NCBI GenBank assembly: GCA_023375675.1
Contig: JALQBC010000019.1
Location: forward strand, 682,001 to 746,000
DNA: 64,000 nucleotides
Direction: 5' to 3'
Origin: Cytospora piceicola
Taxonomy: Eukaryota > Ascomycota > Sordariomycetes > Diaporthales > Cytosporaceae
In this document: in pieces, positions 1 through 9,744 of the stretch
Numbering within the stretch: position 1 is the stretch's first letter
Layout: each line of letters starts with the position of its first letter
Position numbers and translations under genes: made by a program
The notes under the pieces: generated by a model
Seen by the model: the letters and a program-made list of their open reading frames with translations, nothing else
Told to the model about the DNA's origin: nothing
The model's database searches: none

Positions 1-3000
1 CATGGCTCAAGGGGCTGTGGAGCATCTTCGGATAACTCATTTGGCTCACCGGGCGACGCGGGAGTATGGATGTCATTGTCAAAGAGGCGGAAGCCGCCAG
101 TCGCCGATCCAGACGTTATGCGATCTCTGAATGCAGCAGCCACCGGCGTGGGGAGCGAAGGCAGAGCAGGCAGCCTGGTCGACGATGAGTTGGCGAATGG
201 ATTGGACATCGGCGTGCCTGGAGACACTTCTGGGTACTCCTCGACGTTGGAGATAGAAAGATTCCTATTTCTGATGCTCTTCAAAGAATTGGAGGAGAAG
301 TTCCGGTGGAGAGTTGGCGGCCTAGGCATCGACGGTGATGCGGCTCTATTGTCCGGATGCTCCTCGGAGCCGGCCGGCAAAGGGGGCGTAGGCGGTGCAC
401 AATCGACAGCAATACCTGGCGGCACAGGCGATGGGCCTCGACGGAGCGGGGCCGTTGGCTTAGGCGCAGCTCCGAGGGTTTGCCGCTGTTGCGCAATGTA
501 GCCAGCTGCAGGCTTCACCTGTTGGCTCGCGGGCAGCTCGGGATTCTGCATCATGGGCCCGGCAGTTGCCGGCTCCTGTATATTTGGTCCGATCGTTTGC
601 GTCTCGATCTTGAGCTGCTTTGCATTTGTCCCTGACAGCCGACGATCCCGCACACTGTCCCGACCAGAAGACGACCGACGTCTTCCCGGTGGCAGCTTCG
701 GTAATGACTGTGACGGTGGCGGTGCGATGGGACCCTGAATCATAGCAAATGACGGCATAGTAGGGACTTCTGTCACGGGAGATAGGACCGTATTGGACGT
801 CGTCGGTGGTTTTGATACCGTCGAATCCCTGGGCTGGCCCCCCAATGAAAAGTCATCCATGGCATAGCCCGTCGTCAACTCTTCAAGGATGCGCTCCTCC
901 TCTTCGGAGTCATCCCCGTCATAGAAACCCCCAGGCAATATGTCTTCCTCCTCTTCCTGCAGCGCCTTCATTCGCTGACCCCTATCGCTGGCAAGCCTCT
1001 GCATCTCAAGCTCGGATTGTCGAACCCGATCCCTGGCGAGCTGGACTTTCCGCAAAGCTTGTGCAATGACGTCGTCCTCATCATCCAGATGGTCGAGATT
1101 GACAGGCCGCTGCGTAGGATCTTCTGATTCATAGCCATCGTCGTAGGCCGCCTCAATTGCATCATCAAGCGCCGCATCGAATTCTGCCTCGGTGTTCCCG
1201 CTGGCTGACCGAATATGCCTTCTCCTAATTTTCGAAGAAGACCGCGAATGTACAGAGGATGCCGACGAGCCTCCCGACTCGTCGATCGGATCCAACCACG
1301 AGATAGATTCGTGACTGTCCTCCCGCTCATGTCCCCATTGCGCGGTTGTTTCTGGGGTTAGACGATTCACATTTCTCGAGAAGTCGGCTCTGATAGACGC
1401 GTCTGGGCTCACCCTCGTAGTGGGGGAGATTGGCCTTCGTGGAGAGAGGGGCGGGGGCATGTATTCGTCGTCCATGGGCCGTGCCACGAACACGTCCTGT
1501 TCAAGTATGTGATCGTGCCCCGGGGAGATCTGGGAGAAAGCGGACTGTGATCGGTTGTATGGCTCGCTGAAATTCGTTGGCGTCGGCGTTACGTATCGTG
1601 CGCCGTCTAGCGAAGGTTTCGGACTATGTTGAGGTCTCCAAGCGGCTGATGTTGGCCGCGCGTAATTGGGTACCAACCATTGCGCCTGATGACTGCGTTC
1701 TGAGTCCGAACGTAGCCTCTCAACTCGGCTGGCATCTGTTACCGAATCGTTTCTCGTGTGGTCGTAACCTTGAAGCGTAGAACCCGTACCGTTGCTCGTA
1801 GGCCTTTGGGGAAGCGCCTTGCTGTCTTCTATGTCTTGTGGGAGCATCTGATCCAGCTCTTCGATCCGGCTGGAATACGTTACGCGCTATAACAAGAGAT
1901 ATCACCATCAGTGAGCTGTAGAAACTTGGTGGCCCGAGTGATTTGCAGTGGGACTCACAATGGCGTCTAGCTTCTTCTTGTCCTCATCCCCAGCAGTACG
2001 TAGCAGGACCTGCTGTAGCAAATCGCATGCTTCCTGGTAGGCAGACCGGGCGCCCCCAAAATTCTGAGCATTGTCCAACTGGACGGCAGTGTTTGCCTTC
2101 TGCAATGCCTTTGACAACATGACCTTCTGGGAGGGCAGTTTCGACCGGGACGGGTTCCTCTGGGACGATGATGTGGAATCTTGGCTGCTCTTTAACCCCT
2201 GGGATCGGCTTCGCGAGTGGCCCTTCTCACGATAACCAGCGGCACTCTCGGTTCGTGGCATAGTGGCGCCTCGGCTGAAGGCAGAAGTGGGTAGGGACGG
2301 GTCTGGGGTAGTTCGTGCGGATGTCGACATATACGAGAACTCCCTGGTGGTTGTCGAATCATCCCGGAAACGCCCCGAGTTATTTTCAGCAGCACCCGAT
2401 CCGGGCAAATGTGTAACGTGCTCTTGTTTTGGCCCCTCGTCCTCCCGAAACCCGGATAGTGCAGCTCCAACAAGGTCGTCCTGTGACAAGGAAGGTAGCT
2501 GTATTATGGGAGGCAATGTCGCCAAGGGTGGTATTGATGGCTGGCGGTCCTCGGGTGATCCACCAGCAGTAGACGGGCGACTTTTCAGCAACCTTCTCGG
2601 CGAGACAGAGGATGACTGCGAGAATAGTGCGGTTGAATCAATGCTCAGGCGCCTCGAGAAGCGTTTCGTAGAGGCGGCGTTGGATGCACGACTGGACGAG
2701 GTGGAGATGGACCACCGATTGAGGTTTCGGAAACCGTCGCTCAGACCGCCCAGGCTACTTGATCGCGAATGCGCCTTGGAAGGGCGCCGTCGGGTATTCT
2801 TGGGGGAGACGGAGTCGTCGAACTCGCGATCGTTGAGCGGGTTGGTGAAGTTGGAGGCGGAGGTAGCGGTAGGGGCAGGAACAACGGCATAGGGGTTTGC
2901 GAAAGGATCGTGAAGGGTCGGTAATTTCCCGGTGTTGTCGTCGGCATTTATCTGGGGGGGCGGCAGCAGGGATGAGGATCGTGGCAACGAAGCGGCGGAG

Positions 3001-3383
3001 AAGGAACCGCCGTGAGAGGGAGAGAAGTTGACGGCGGAGTATATATGAGGGGTGTTATTAGAAATATGCGAGGGTTTGATGGAGTTGTGATGGGCCGGCC
3101 GGGCCGGCGAGTCGTAGTATTGTTGTTGTTGAAATTGGTGTTGATGGAGCGGATTTCTGCCGATGGTCGCTTGGGAGGCAGAGCGGAAGGTGGGGCCAAA
3201 GTTGGGGATTGAATTCGGGTCCGGGTTCGAAGTCGAGTTTGACTTTAAAACAGAGAATAGACTGGACGTAGACGCAGTGTTCAGGTGGAAGTTGTTTGCA
3301 GAGCCGGGAAGGGAGGCAGCAGCAGAGGCAGAAGAAGCAGAGGCGGGAGCATGAGCCTGTGTTGCATGGCGAGGCGATGGCAT
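1..3383 (-). CDS. MIT-domain protein, 3' end beyond window
   Basis: Large, low-complexity, Ser/Pro-rich fungal protein with a MIT (microtubule-interacting and transport) three-helix domain; MIT domains bind ESCRT-III tails in endosomal sorting, but the role of this protein is not known to me. The start is the ATG at 3383 (MPSPRHATQ). Exon 1 (3383-1959) gives 475 residues. A 72-bp intron (1958-1887, GTGAGT...TATAG) joins ...KKLDAI to RVTYSSRIEELDQ in frame. Exon 2 is open in the stretches I translated and appears to run off the left edge, so at least about 1,100 residues are present. The MIT domain is at about residues 420-490 and crosses the intron; acidic and basic coiled-coil-like segments and a conserved-looking LFDNDIH motif follow near the window edge. 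The C terminus is missing because of the window boundary, not damage. It looks like an ordinary housekeeping neighbour outside the metabolic cluster. Confidence 0.85.
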
Positions 3384-5507
3384 CTCCGTGCGAGTTCGAC
3401 GGACCGTCGTCTCCTTCCCCCCGGCACAAACGGGAGAGAAAGGGGAAACAGTCCGAACTCTGCGTTAACCGTTGGAATGGATTTGTCGCTTTTCTCTAGC
3501 CCCTCTGCTTGCCTTTGGGACAAGATGGTGATTTGTGGAATGGATTGTCCTTTTGGGACGGTGTCTCGTCGCGGATCAGTCAGGCAGATAGTTTGGTTAG
3601 GCAGTGTCTGATGGAAAGTTTGGGTGTTGCGGTGCAGTGCGGGACTGGAAACTGAAAACTGATCAGCGCCTCGAATCCTCGTCTTCACAACCACGGTCAC
3701 CGCGATAAATGCCAGCCAACGAACCAGTCAGTCAGTGCCGCTCAATGCCAAAAAGAAAAGAAAAAGGGTTTGGCTGATGGCAGGTGGTACTAGAGTGGTG
3801 GTGTTGACGGTGATGGAGGTCTAAGGTGGAAAAGAATGGCTACATACCTGAAGTACCTAGGTAGTGTAGGTACTGTCTGTATCAAGTAAACCTAATTCAA
3901 GGTTACCTAAAAGTCGGTAGGTAGGTCGCGCACTACTTGACTTCGATACCTGGAAATGCTGTTTAGATATATCAGCTACCTAAGTACCTAGGTAGAATAG
4001 GATTACGGTAGCAATCACCTGGGCAGTTAGGAGGCGGCGGGCGGTATTTGATGTGATGATGATGATGTTTCGGGCTAGGTACCTCGAACAAGCACCTAGG
4101 CAGCTACTGTAGACCGACCTTGAACAGCCTACCTAGGTACCTAATCGGTAACCAACGCCCGAGAAGTGAAGGAGGTCGGAGGGTTTCATGACTTCTTAGG
4201 TACCTAGCTGCCTAGGTACAATACATACGTGTGTAAGCTGTACCTAGGTAGTTACAGATCTGTCAGACTCTCAGAGTTGGAAGTCGTTTAGCACTCCTTT
4301 CTGGGACAGGCTGACAGGTCGTTTCAAAGTATCCGTACGGAGTATCTGTCACGTCAACTGGTCAGGATCATTCAATGCCTTGCATGTGTGGTTTGGTGGG
4401 TAAAAGGACTTAAGCAGTCCAGGCTTCGTAATGGCACAGTGAGATGCCTTGCCTTGCCTCGCTTCAGATTGGCAGGGGCCATTTGCAGTTGCAGCACGAT
4501 AAGGCAAGGCAAAGAAAAAGGATCTGGGTGTATGTATTTTGACTATAGCTATCCTACCCATATTTGATGAATGAGACGTGCTTCAGTCAAGTCAACAAGA
4601 AGCAACTGATCATAATTTATTGGTGTGGTGTGACAGATCTCATGGGCGTTCGTTCTCCAGGGCAGGCAATCAAAATCCAGGGGTTCAATCATCGCTGTGG
4701 CCTGTGCTTGTCAGGCTTATGTTTGTGGTGCAGCTGTCCAAGGGCCTACACAGGCAGGACAGGTACCTACGGGTAGGTGCCAGGGCCCGGGGTGCCCATG
4801 CGGTTGTGTGGCCCCGCCTGCAACCGGTCAGGGGATTCTTTCCTAATCCGGAACAGCAACGAGCGATCATCCCCGTTTAGCAGCGTAGAACTACGTACAC
4901 AGTACACAGCTAGCAGTACACACCTTACGGTACACAGTACGTGCCATTTACGTACCAAGTCGATCGGTTGAACCATCTATCCGTTACTAAGAAGTACGTA
5001 CGGATTTCACCAAGCTGTTGACCCAATATCTTTGCCGAACTGGCCACCTAGATACGTGTATATCCCGATACGTAGTCCTGAGATTCTAATGAGTCTGCCT
5101 ACTCCAAGGAATGGGTCAGGGTCAGTGGAGCAGTGTGGTCTTGATCAACCAATATTTGCCTGGATGTCATGCATGTCATGTTGGCAACCAACAGAAATAC
5201 GGCCAACAAGAACAGACGGCCAATAGTCACACACGTAGGACGAAAATAAACACTAAAGACCCACGTCTTCAGACTATTGAAGCATTCTATGTTGGCTACA
5301 AATACAACCAACAGGTATATAGCCAACAGTCACACACGTAAGCCGCACGAGAAGTACTACCCTAAGGTATTCATGTGGGTATAAAACTGGAAGCATTTGC
5401 TCTTGGATCTGAGATTTCCTCGTGGGTACCCGTCATCAGTAGTCAGACCCCCTTCTTTCACTCCATATCACACCATATTTCAAAAGGCAATCACAAGCAC
5501 TACAACA
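3384..5507. other. Intergenic region between divergent genes
   Basis: Divergent promoter region of the MIT-domain gene (minus) and the glycosyltransferase gene (plus). I see no convincing gene. The short open frames here have no recognisable motif and overlap each other in several frames. The content is CT-rich stretches close to the MIT gene, a cluster of TACCTAGGTA palindromes (listed separately), and a GTAC/TACGT-rich stretch around 4890-5010. Confidence 0.7.
3854..4250. repeat. Cluster of TACCTAGGTA palindromes
   Basis: Perfect 10-bp palindromes TACCTAGGTA occur at 3854-3863, 3985-3994, 4130-4139 and 4241-4250, with many degenerate forms between them. Two more perfect copies lie at 27572-27581 and 27601-27610. 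Such short palindromes are common in intergenic DNA of filamentous ascomycetes as far as I know; no function is claimed. Confidence 0.8.
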
Positions 5508-6774
5508 ATGACGAAATACACAATTCCCCCAGCCTACCAAGCCGACCTCGAGGCCATTTCAGCTGATACGGAGCCGCGCACCGATGCCCAGATTCTCGAG
5601 GCCTTGAACAGCTACAGGCCCGTCATTTCAGAGAAGAACATCTGGGCCTTTTGGCACTCGGGCCTTTCCACCATGCCAGCATGGTGCCTGCGTAATGTGA
5701 CTGACTGGGTGCGCATCTGCGGCTCCACCGGATGGACTGTCCGTGTGCTCGACAACCTCGCCACCTCGCCCAACTATGCGCTCAAATACATTGAAGAGGG
5801 CCTGCTCCCGGAGGCCTTCGTGAGAGGCACTATGGACGGACCTTACTCTGGTCCGCATAGTGCAGACCTACTCAGGGGTGCATGTCTGCTACAGCATGGA
5901 GGTGTGTTCCTGGACGTGGGGAATATTCTGATCAGACACATGGACCGCATCTGCTGGGATGAGATCGAAGATCCAAACACACCATTCAATGTTGCTGTAC
6001 CCATCATGTACGGCCAGACAATGGCGAATCACTTCGTTGCTTCGAGGAAGGGCGACCCCTTCATCAAGCGATGGTAAGTCCACTACTTCTGCAAAAGGCA
6101 ACCGAGACCATAGCGATTGACATATTCTCAGGCATGAGCTCTTCACACACCTATGGAAGGGCCATACAAACCACTCAGGCCTCATCGAGAACCCACTCAT
6201 CTCCTTTGGTGCCAATGTTGGCTTCGAGGACAGCCAGGCCAACAACTTCCACTGGGACTTCAACGTTCCACCAAAGACAGTCATGGAATATATCAGCCAG
6301 GTACTGTCTTGGACGCGTCTATGTATGCTTGAAGACGCAGGAGATGGATTTTCCTGCTCTGAGTATTGGCAAAAGCACATCCTATGCTTCGAGGTGCTCA
6401 AAGAAGACTGGCCTGCGGAGGCAAGAGTGGGCTTCGACCACGAAAAGATCTTCCGCTTGTTGACGATGAAAGTGGAAGGAGAAGGTATTGATAAGATGGC
6501 GGAGGAATACAAGCAGGCAGAGCAGCTGGTATGGGGGATGCTGGCTAAGGGAAGCATGGAAAAGGTTACGCATGGCAAAGGACTCACAACCTCTATTTCA
6601 CTGGGAACACTCCTAGACCAGCCTGAAAATATGGGGAAGGACCAGGAGGCCGGGACATTCTTCGGACTTTTGAGATATGGAACAGTCCACTTTCGGCAGA
6701 CGAGAGCAGGCATTGCAACGATGAAGGCTGAGAAGTCGAAGACAGTCATGAAGAAGGGCGTGTTGGAGCCCTGA
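5508..6774 (+). CDS. Caps_synth-family glycosyltransferase-like protein
   Basis: Predicted 402-residue protein of the capsular-polysaccharide-synthesis (Caps_synth, GT32-like) family, found in many fungi and presumed to transfer sugar to a cell-surface or secondary glycan; substrate unknown. Exon 1 is 5508-6073, intron 6074-6131 (GTAAGT...CTCAG, 58 bp), exon 2 6132-6774; the junction rebuilds Trp (TG|G) in KRW-HELFTHLW. The start ATG at 5508 has a good context (ACAACAATGAC) and lies shortly after a CA/CT-rich leader; an in-frame codon at 5397 would add an unlikely N-terminal extension. Diagnostic motifs are the N-terminal IWAFWHSG, then ADLLRGACLLQHGGVFLDVG (the GT32-like nucleotide-sugar region, with DVG in place of DXD) and the downstream HMDRICWDEIEDPN. 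No signal peptide or clear membrane helix is visible. It stands alone and probably is not part of the cluster that begins near 8.3 kb. Confidence 0.85.
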
Positions 6775-8347
6775 GGCTACCGCGTATGCCCAAGCGCTTC
6801 CTCATCCGGGGCATCAAGAAACGGGAGACCGTGATGAGCAAGATGTCGAATTCCGCCATCATAACGTGTACCAGCGAAGACAACCAGTTGAGACTAAAGG
6901 TGCACGAGAATAAACCGCAAGCCTGTACTATTTGAATATACGAGGTGTGTCTGGTGATCAGGGGTTAGTATTGGAAAAAGGAAATGCGGCCTAGACGCGG
7001 ATACGTAGTTCTGTGTGGTTCTGGCAGAACAGGGGATTGGGGTACCTGTAGTTTTGACAAGCCCAACCCATGAAAGCTGCCCTGTCGTCTATTTCATATC
7101 ATACTGCGACTTCTATTGGTGTCGAGAATATGAAAGGACTGGACCCGCGGAGACCAGCTAGTAGGGTTGCCTCCACGAAAATCAGTCACTTGATTACAGG
7201 TTCTACATATACCAAAAAAGGCCCACCAGAAGCCGAATTCAGAATTAAATATATCAACGGGACGGGTAAGTCCTTGGTTGCCAGTGCGACTTCGAAGAGG
7301 TCTCTGGAAGGTGGGAAGACTTCTACATATCTTACTATTTAGCTATAAGTAGGCCCTTTCTTAAGTACCTACTTAGATAGGTAGGTGGTTATTTTAACAG
7401 TTCTGACAGACTGACAGACATCCACTGCGAGTCGGCTATAACACATACATCTTTGAATTACTTTGATCCATAAGTATATATCCGAAACGGCAGGCGTGCC
7501 GGAAATATGCACTTCTCAGGTGGAGTTCATCGCAGCAGCCGCAGTTGACAGCCGTTGAGACGATTTACCTTTAATCATGATACACCAAGCCCTCCATTCG
7601 TCGAGGCACAAGAGAATGACCTTGGAAAATCACAAAAAAAGCAGTCAGTGTGTCACTAACACATGGGACATGAAACATGACTGACAAAGCCTCGAGAACA
7701 ATGGTTGGAGGGTAATTCGTTGATTTATACAAGTGTGTAATGAAACCCAGTATGGGTGACCTCGGGAGCACCAGTTTAACACATCTCGAAGCAAAAAGTG
7801 CAGGGATGACATATAGCACTCAATCTAACACTGTGCCCAGGTGATATCCAAAGTACTAATGCCCAGGTTTCAACAGCCAAGGCTGGTCAAGGTGACCGCT
7901 CCTTGCCCCCTGGAAGGGCGGGAAGCGGAGGCAGCTTCACGCCCGCTGCCGCAGCTTTAATGTTTCCTGCCTACCCTAGGGTAACTTTGTGAGGTCCCCG
8001 AAGCCTATGAATCCTCACCCCATCCCACCGGAACTTCAGGTATGGGCCCCGTTTCCACACACGGAATCACCTGGGTCAATGTTGGTTTGAGGAAGCAGAT
8101 GAGGTTGCAAAGAAGCAGCTGAACATGTGGCCACTTTCGTTGGGGAGGCCGACAAAGTATATCTTTGAACGAGTTGGCCACACCAGTCTTGCTGGCTCCT
8201 GACTTGTCCGGATCTTGCCCTGGCATACTCGGCGGTTAGGTTGGCAAGCTACTCAGGAAAACTGATTCCTGAACAGTGGCATACTCGCACGCTGGTCCAC
8301 TCCGCCAAACCGCCGCACCAGCCACTCCCGTATAGGCTCTGGGGTCT
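6775..8347. other. Gene-free interval
   Basis: I see no gene. Small open frames at 7070-7342, 7571-7819 and 8005-8226 show no motif, no plausible splice continuation and no codon character like the neighbours. A TACCTACTTAGATAGGTAGGTGG stretch near 7364-7388 belongs to the same short-palindrome class seen around 4 kb. This is the border between ordinary genes and the metabolic cluster. Confidence 0.6.
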
Positions 8348-8752
8348 CTTGCCAGAGAATATGAGAGCCTATCAACAGTTCGTTCGAGTTACTCACAAAC
8401 TGGGGGGTGTGTTACGATATAAGGTAGTCGCTATTGCACAGCAATAGCGGTTCCGTTTTTACGTTACAGTTATAAGCCCGGTAGTTCAGTAGGTACGACC
8501 TATACTCCCTAAAGCTATAATATTATACTTAGTATTAGCCTTATATACGAGTAAACCTCTTTTATAAAGGAGATATATAAAGGTTTCGACTTCGAAAAAT
8601 ACTTATATCTAACGAAAGTAAAAAGACTTAAGAATATATAAGCTTATCAATAGTTCGTTCGAGTTACTTATAAACTAAGGGGTGTGTTACAACATTTGAA
8701 GATATAAGGTAGTCGCTATTGTATAGCAATAGCGGTTCCGTTTTTACGTTAC
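8348..8752. repeat. Direct repeat with conserved hairpin, truncating the FMO gene
   Basis: Two related copies, about 8348-8467 and 8624-8752, same orientation, separated by an AT-rich spacer. Both contain the hairpin CGCTATTG...CAATAGCG and end TTTTTACGTTACA. The second copy carries C-to-T and G-to-A changes relative to the first (for example GCACAGC against GTATAGC) plus an extra 11 bp after TGTTAC. The TGTTAC...GTTACA ends recall a very short LTR or a non-autonomous element, but I found no target-site duplication. The right copy abuts the place where the FAD monooxygenase reading frame ends, so this insertion or rearrangement probably removed its C-terminal half. Confidence 0.65.
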
Positions 8753-9691
8753 AATACTACTTGGGGATGACGCCTTCTTCTAGGTCGATTAGCCTTATGT
8801 ATTGCGCCGTCCTTCGCAGATCGCTGACGTGAACAGGACCATCTGAGGTAACAGGAACGTCGGCATACTTGTCCAACAATTCGAACTCCTGCTCTTTGCT
8901 GTAACGGGACCACTTCTGAGTTGGCATATCTCTTTTGACGAATACGAACCAATATATAGTTTGCTCACCAACGAAAAGTAGTGCCGAATCACCATGTCCG
9001 TGGGTGGCAACAATATCTCCAACACGCAACGCAGGAACCCTTGGGAAGTAAAGGGCTTATTCCATACACCGCCTTGAACTCGGCTGTGAAAGGCATCGTT
9101 TCCCTGTCTTCGTTGAATAGTTGACGTCGCACCTGACTGCGTACACCGTCGGCACCAATAAGCACGTCACCCTCGTAGCTTGTACCGTCGCCACAGGTGA
9201 CTTTGACGCCGTTGTCATCCTGGTTTATACTAGTGACTTCCTTATTGGTCAGGATCCGCTCATCGCGCCGAGGAGTATTGTCGTAGAGCAGCTTGACGAA
9301 ACCCTTCCGACTGAATAAACGGAAACAATGCCCGTGGCCTGTGTGGCATTAGCTTGACTTGTGAACCAACAGAAACTACTCTAGGGTATGATCTCGGCTT
9401 ACTTACTTTGCTTCAATGTAGTCGTGTATCTTGCTTTCCTGTAAAAGGCTACCATCAGGGGCCAGGAAACAAGAACGAGTGAGGTTGGTCTTGGTCTTGT
9501 TCTCTTCATCCAGGAGGCCGAGCTGGTCAAGAATGCGTATACAGTGGGGCCAGATCCCAAGGGTGTTTCCTTCCGGAACGACGACTTCGGGATCGCCTCT
9601 CGAGGATGACAAAATCATGCAGCCTGGCTTGCTCGAGGGTATGGGCGAGGGTGAGGCCTGTAGGGCCAGCCCCAACGACCACGATACGCAT
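8753..9691 (-). pseudogene. PaxM-like FAD-dependent monooxygenase, broken
   Basis: Remnant of a flavin monooxygenase of the group used as epoxidases in indole-diterpene and meroterpenoid pathways. From the ATG at 9691 the Rossmann motif VVVGAGPTGLTLAH is intact, then PEGNTLGIWPHCIRILDQLGL; after a GTAAGT intron (9406-9339) come GHCFRLFSRKGFVKLLYD and the second FAD motif GADGVRSQVR, then THGHGDSALLFVGEQ. It is not functional as read: the frame changes near 9600 (between VILERR and DPEVVV) and near 9025 (between ISPLLPKG and PALRVGD), consistent with single-base deletions, and the exon 2 junction is also one base out of phase. The frame stops at LEEGVIPK, about half-way, where repeat DNA begins; the usual C-terminal FAD motif (GD..H...P) is missing. 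A hAT-like element lies 54 bp upstream of the ATG. Confidence 0.85.
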
Positions 9692-9744
9692 GCTGACAGG
9701 CTGGGAAGGGAGGTTCTGAACTGTCCGTTCACCTTGCTTGACAA

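Noticed and set aside
2263..3700. Overlapping long open frames on both strands near the MIT gene 5' end
   Set aside because: They are shadows of the low-complexity Ser/Pro-rich coding exon; only the minus frame starting at 3383 continues across an intron into a conserved MIT domain.
8753..9691. Indole-diterpene cluster (because of the PaxM-like relic)
   Set aside because: No GGPP synthase, PaxC-type prenyltransferase or PaxB-type cyclase is seen; PaxM-like enzymes also occur in meroterpenoid pathways.
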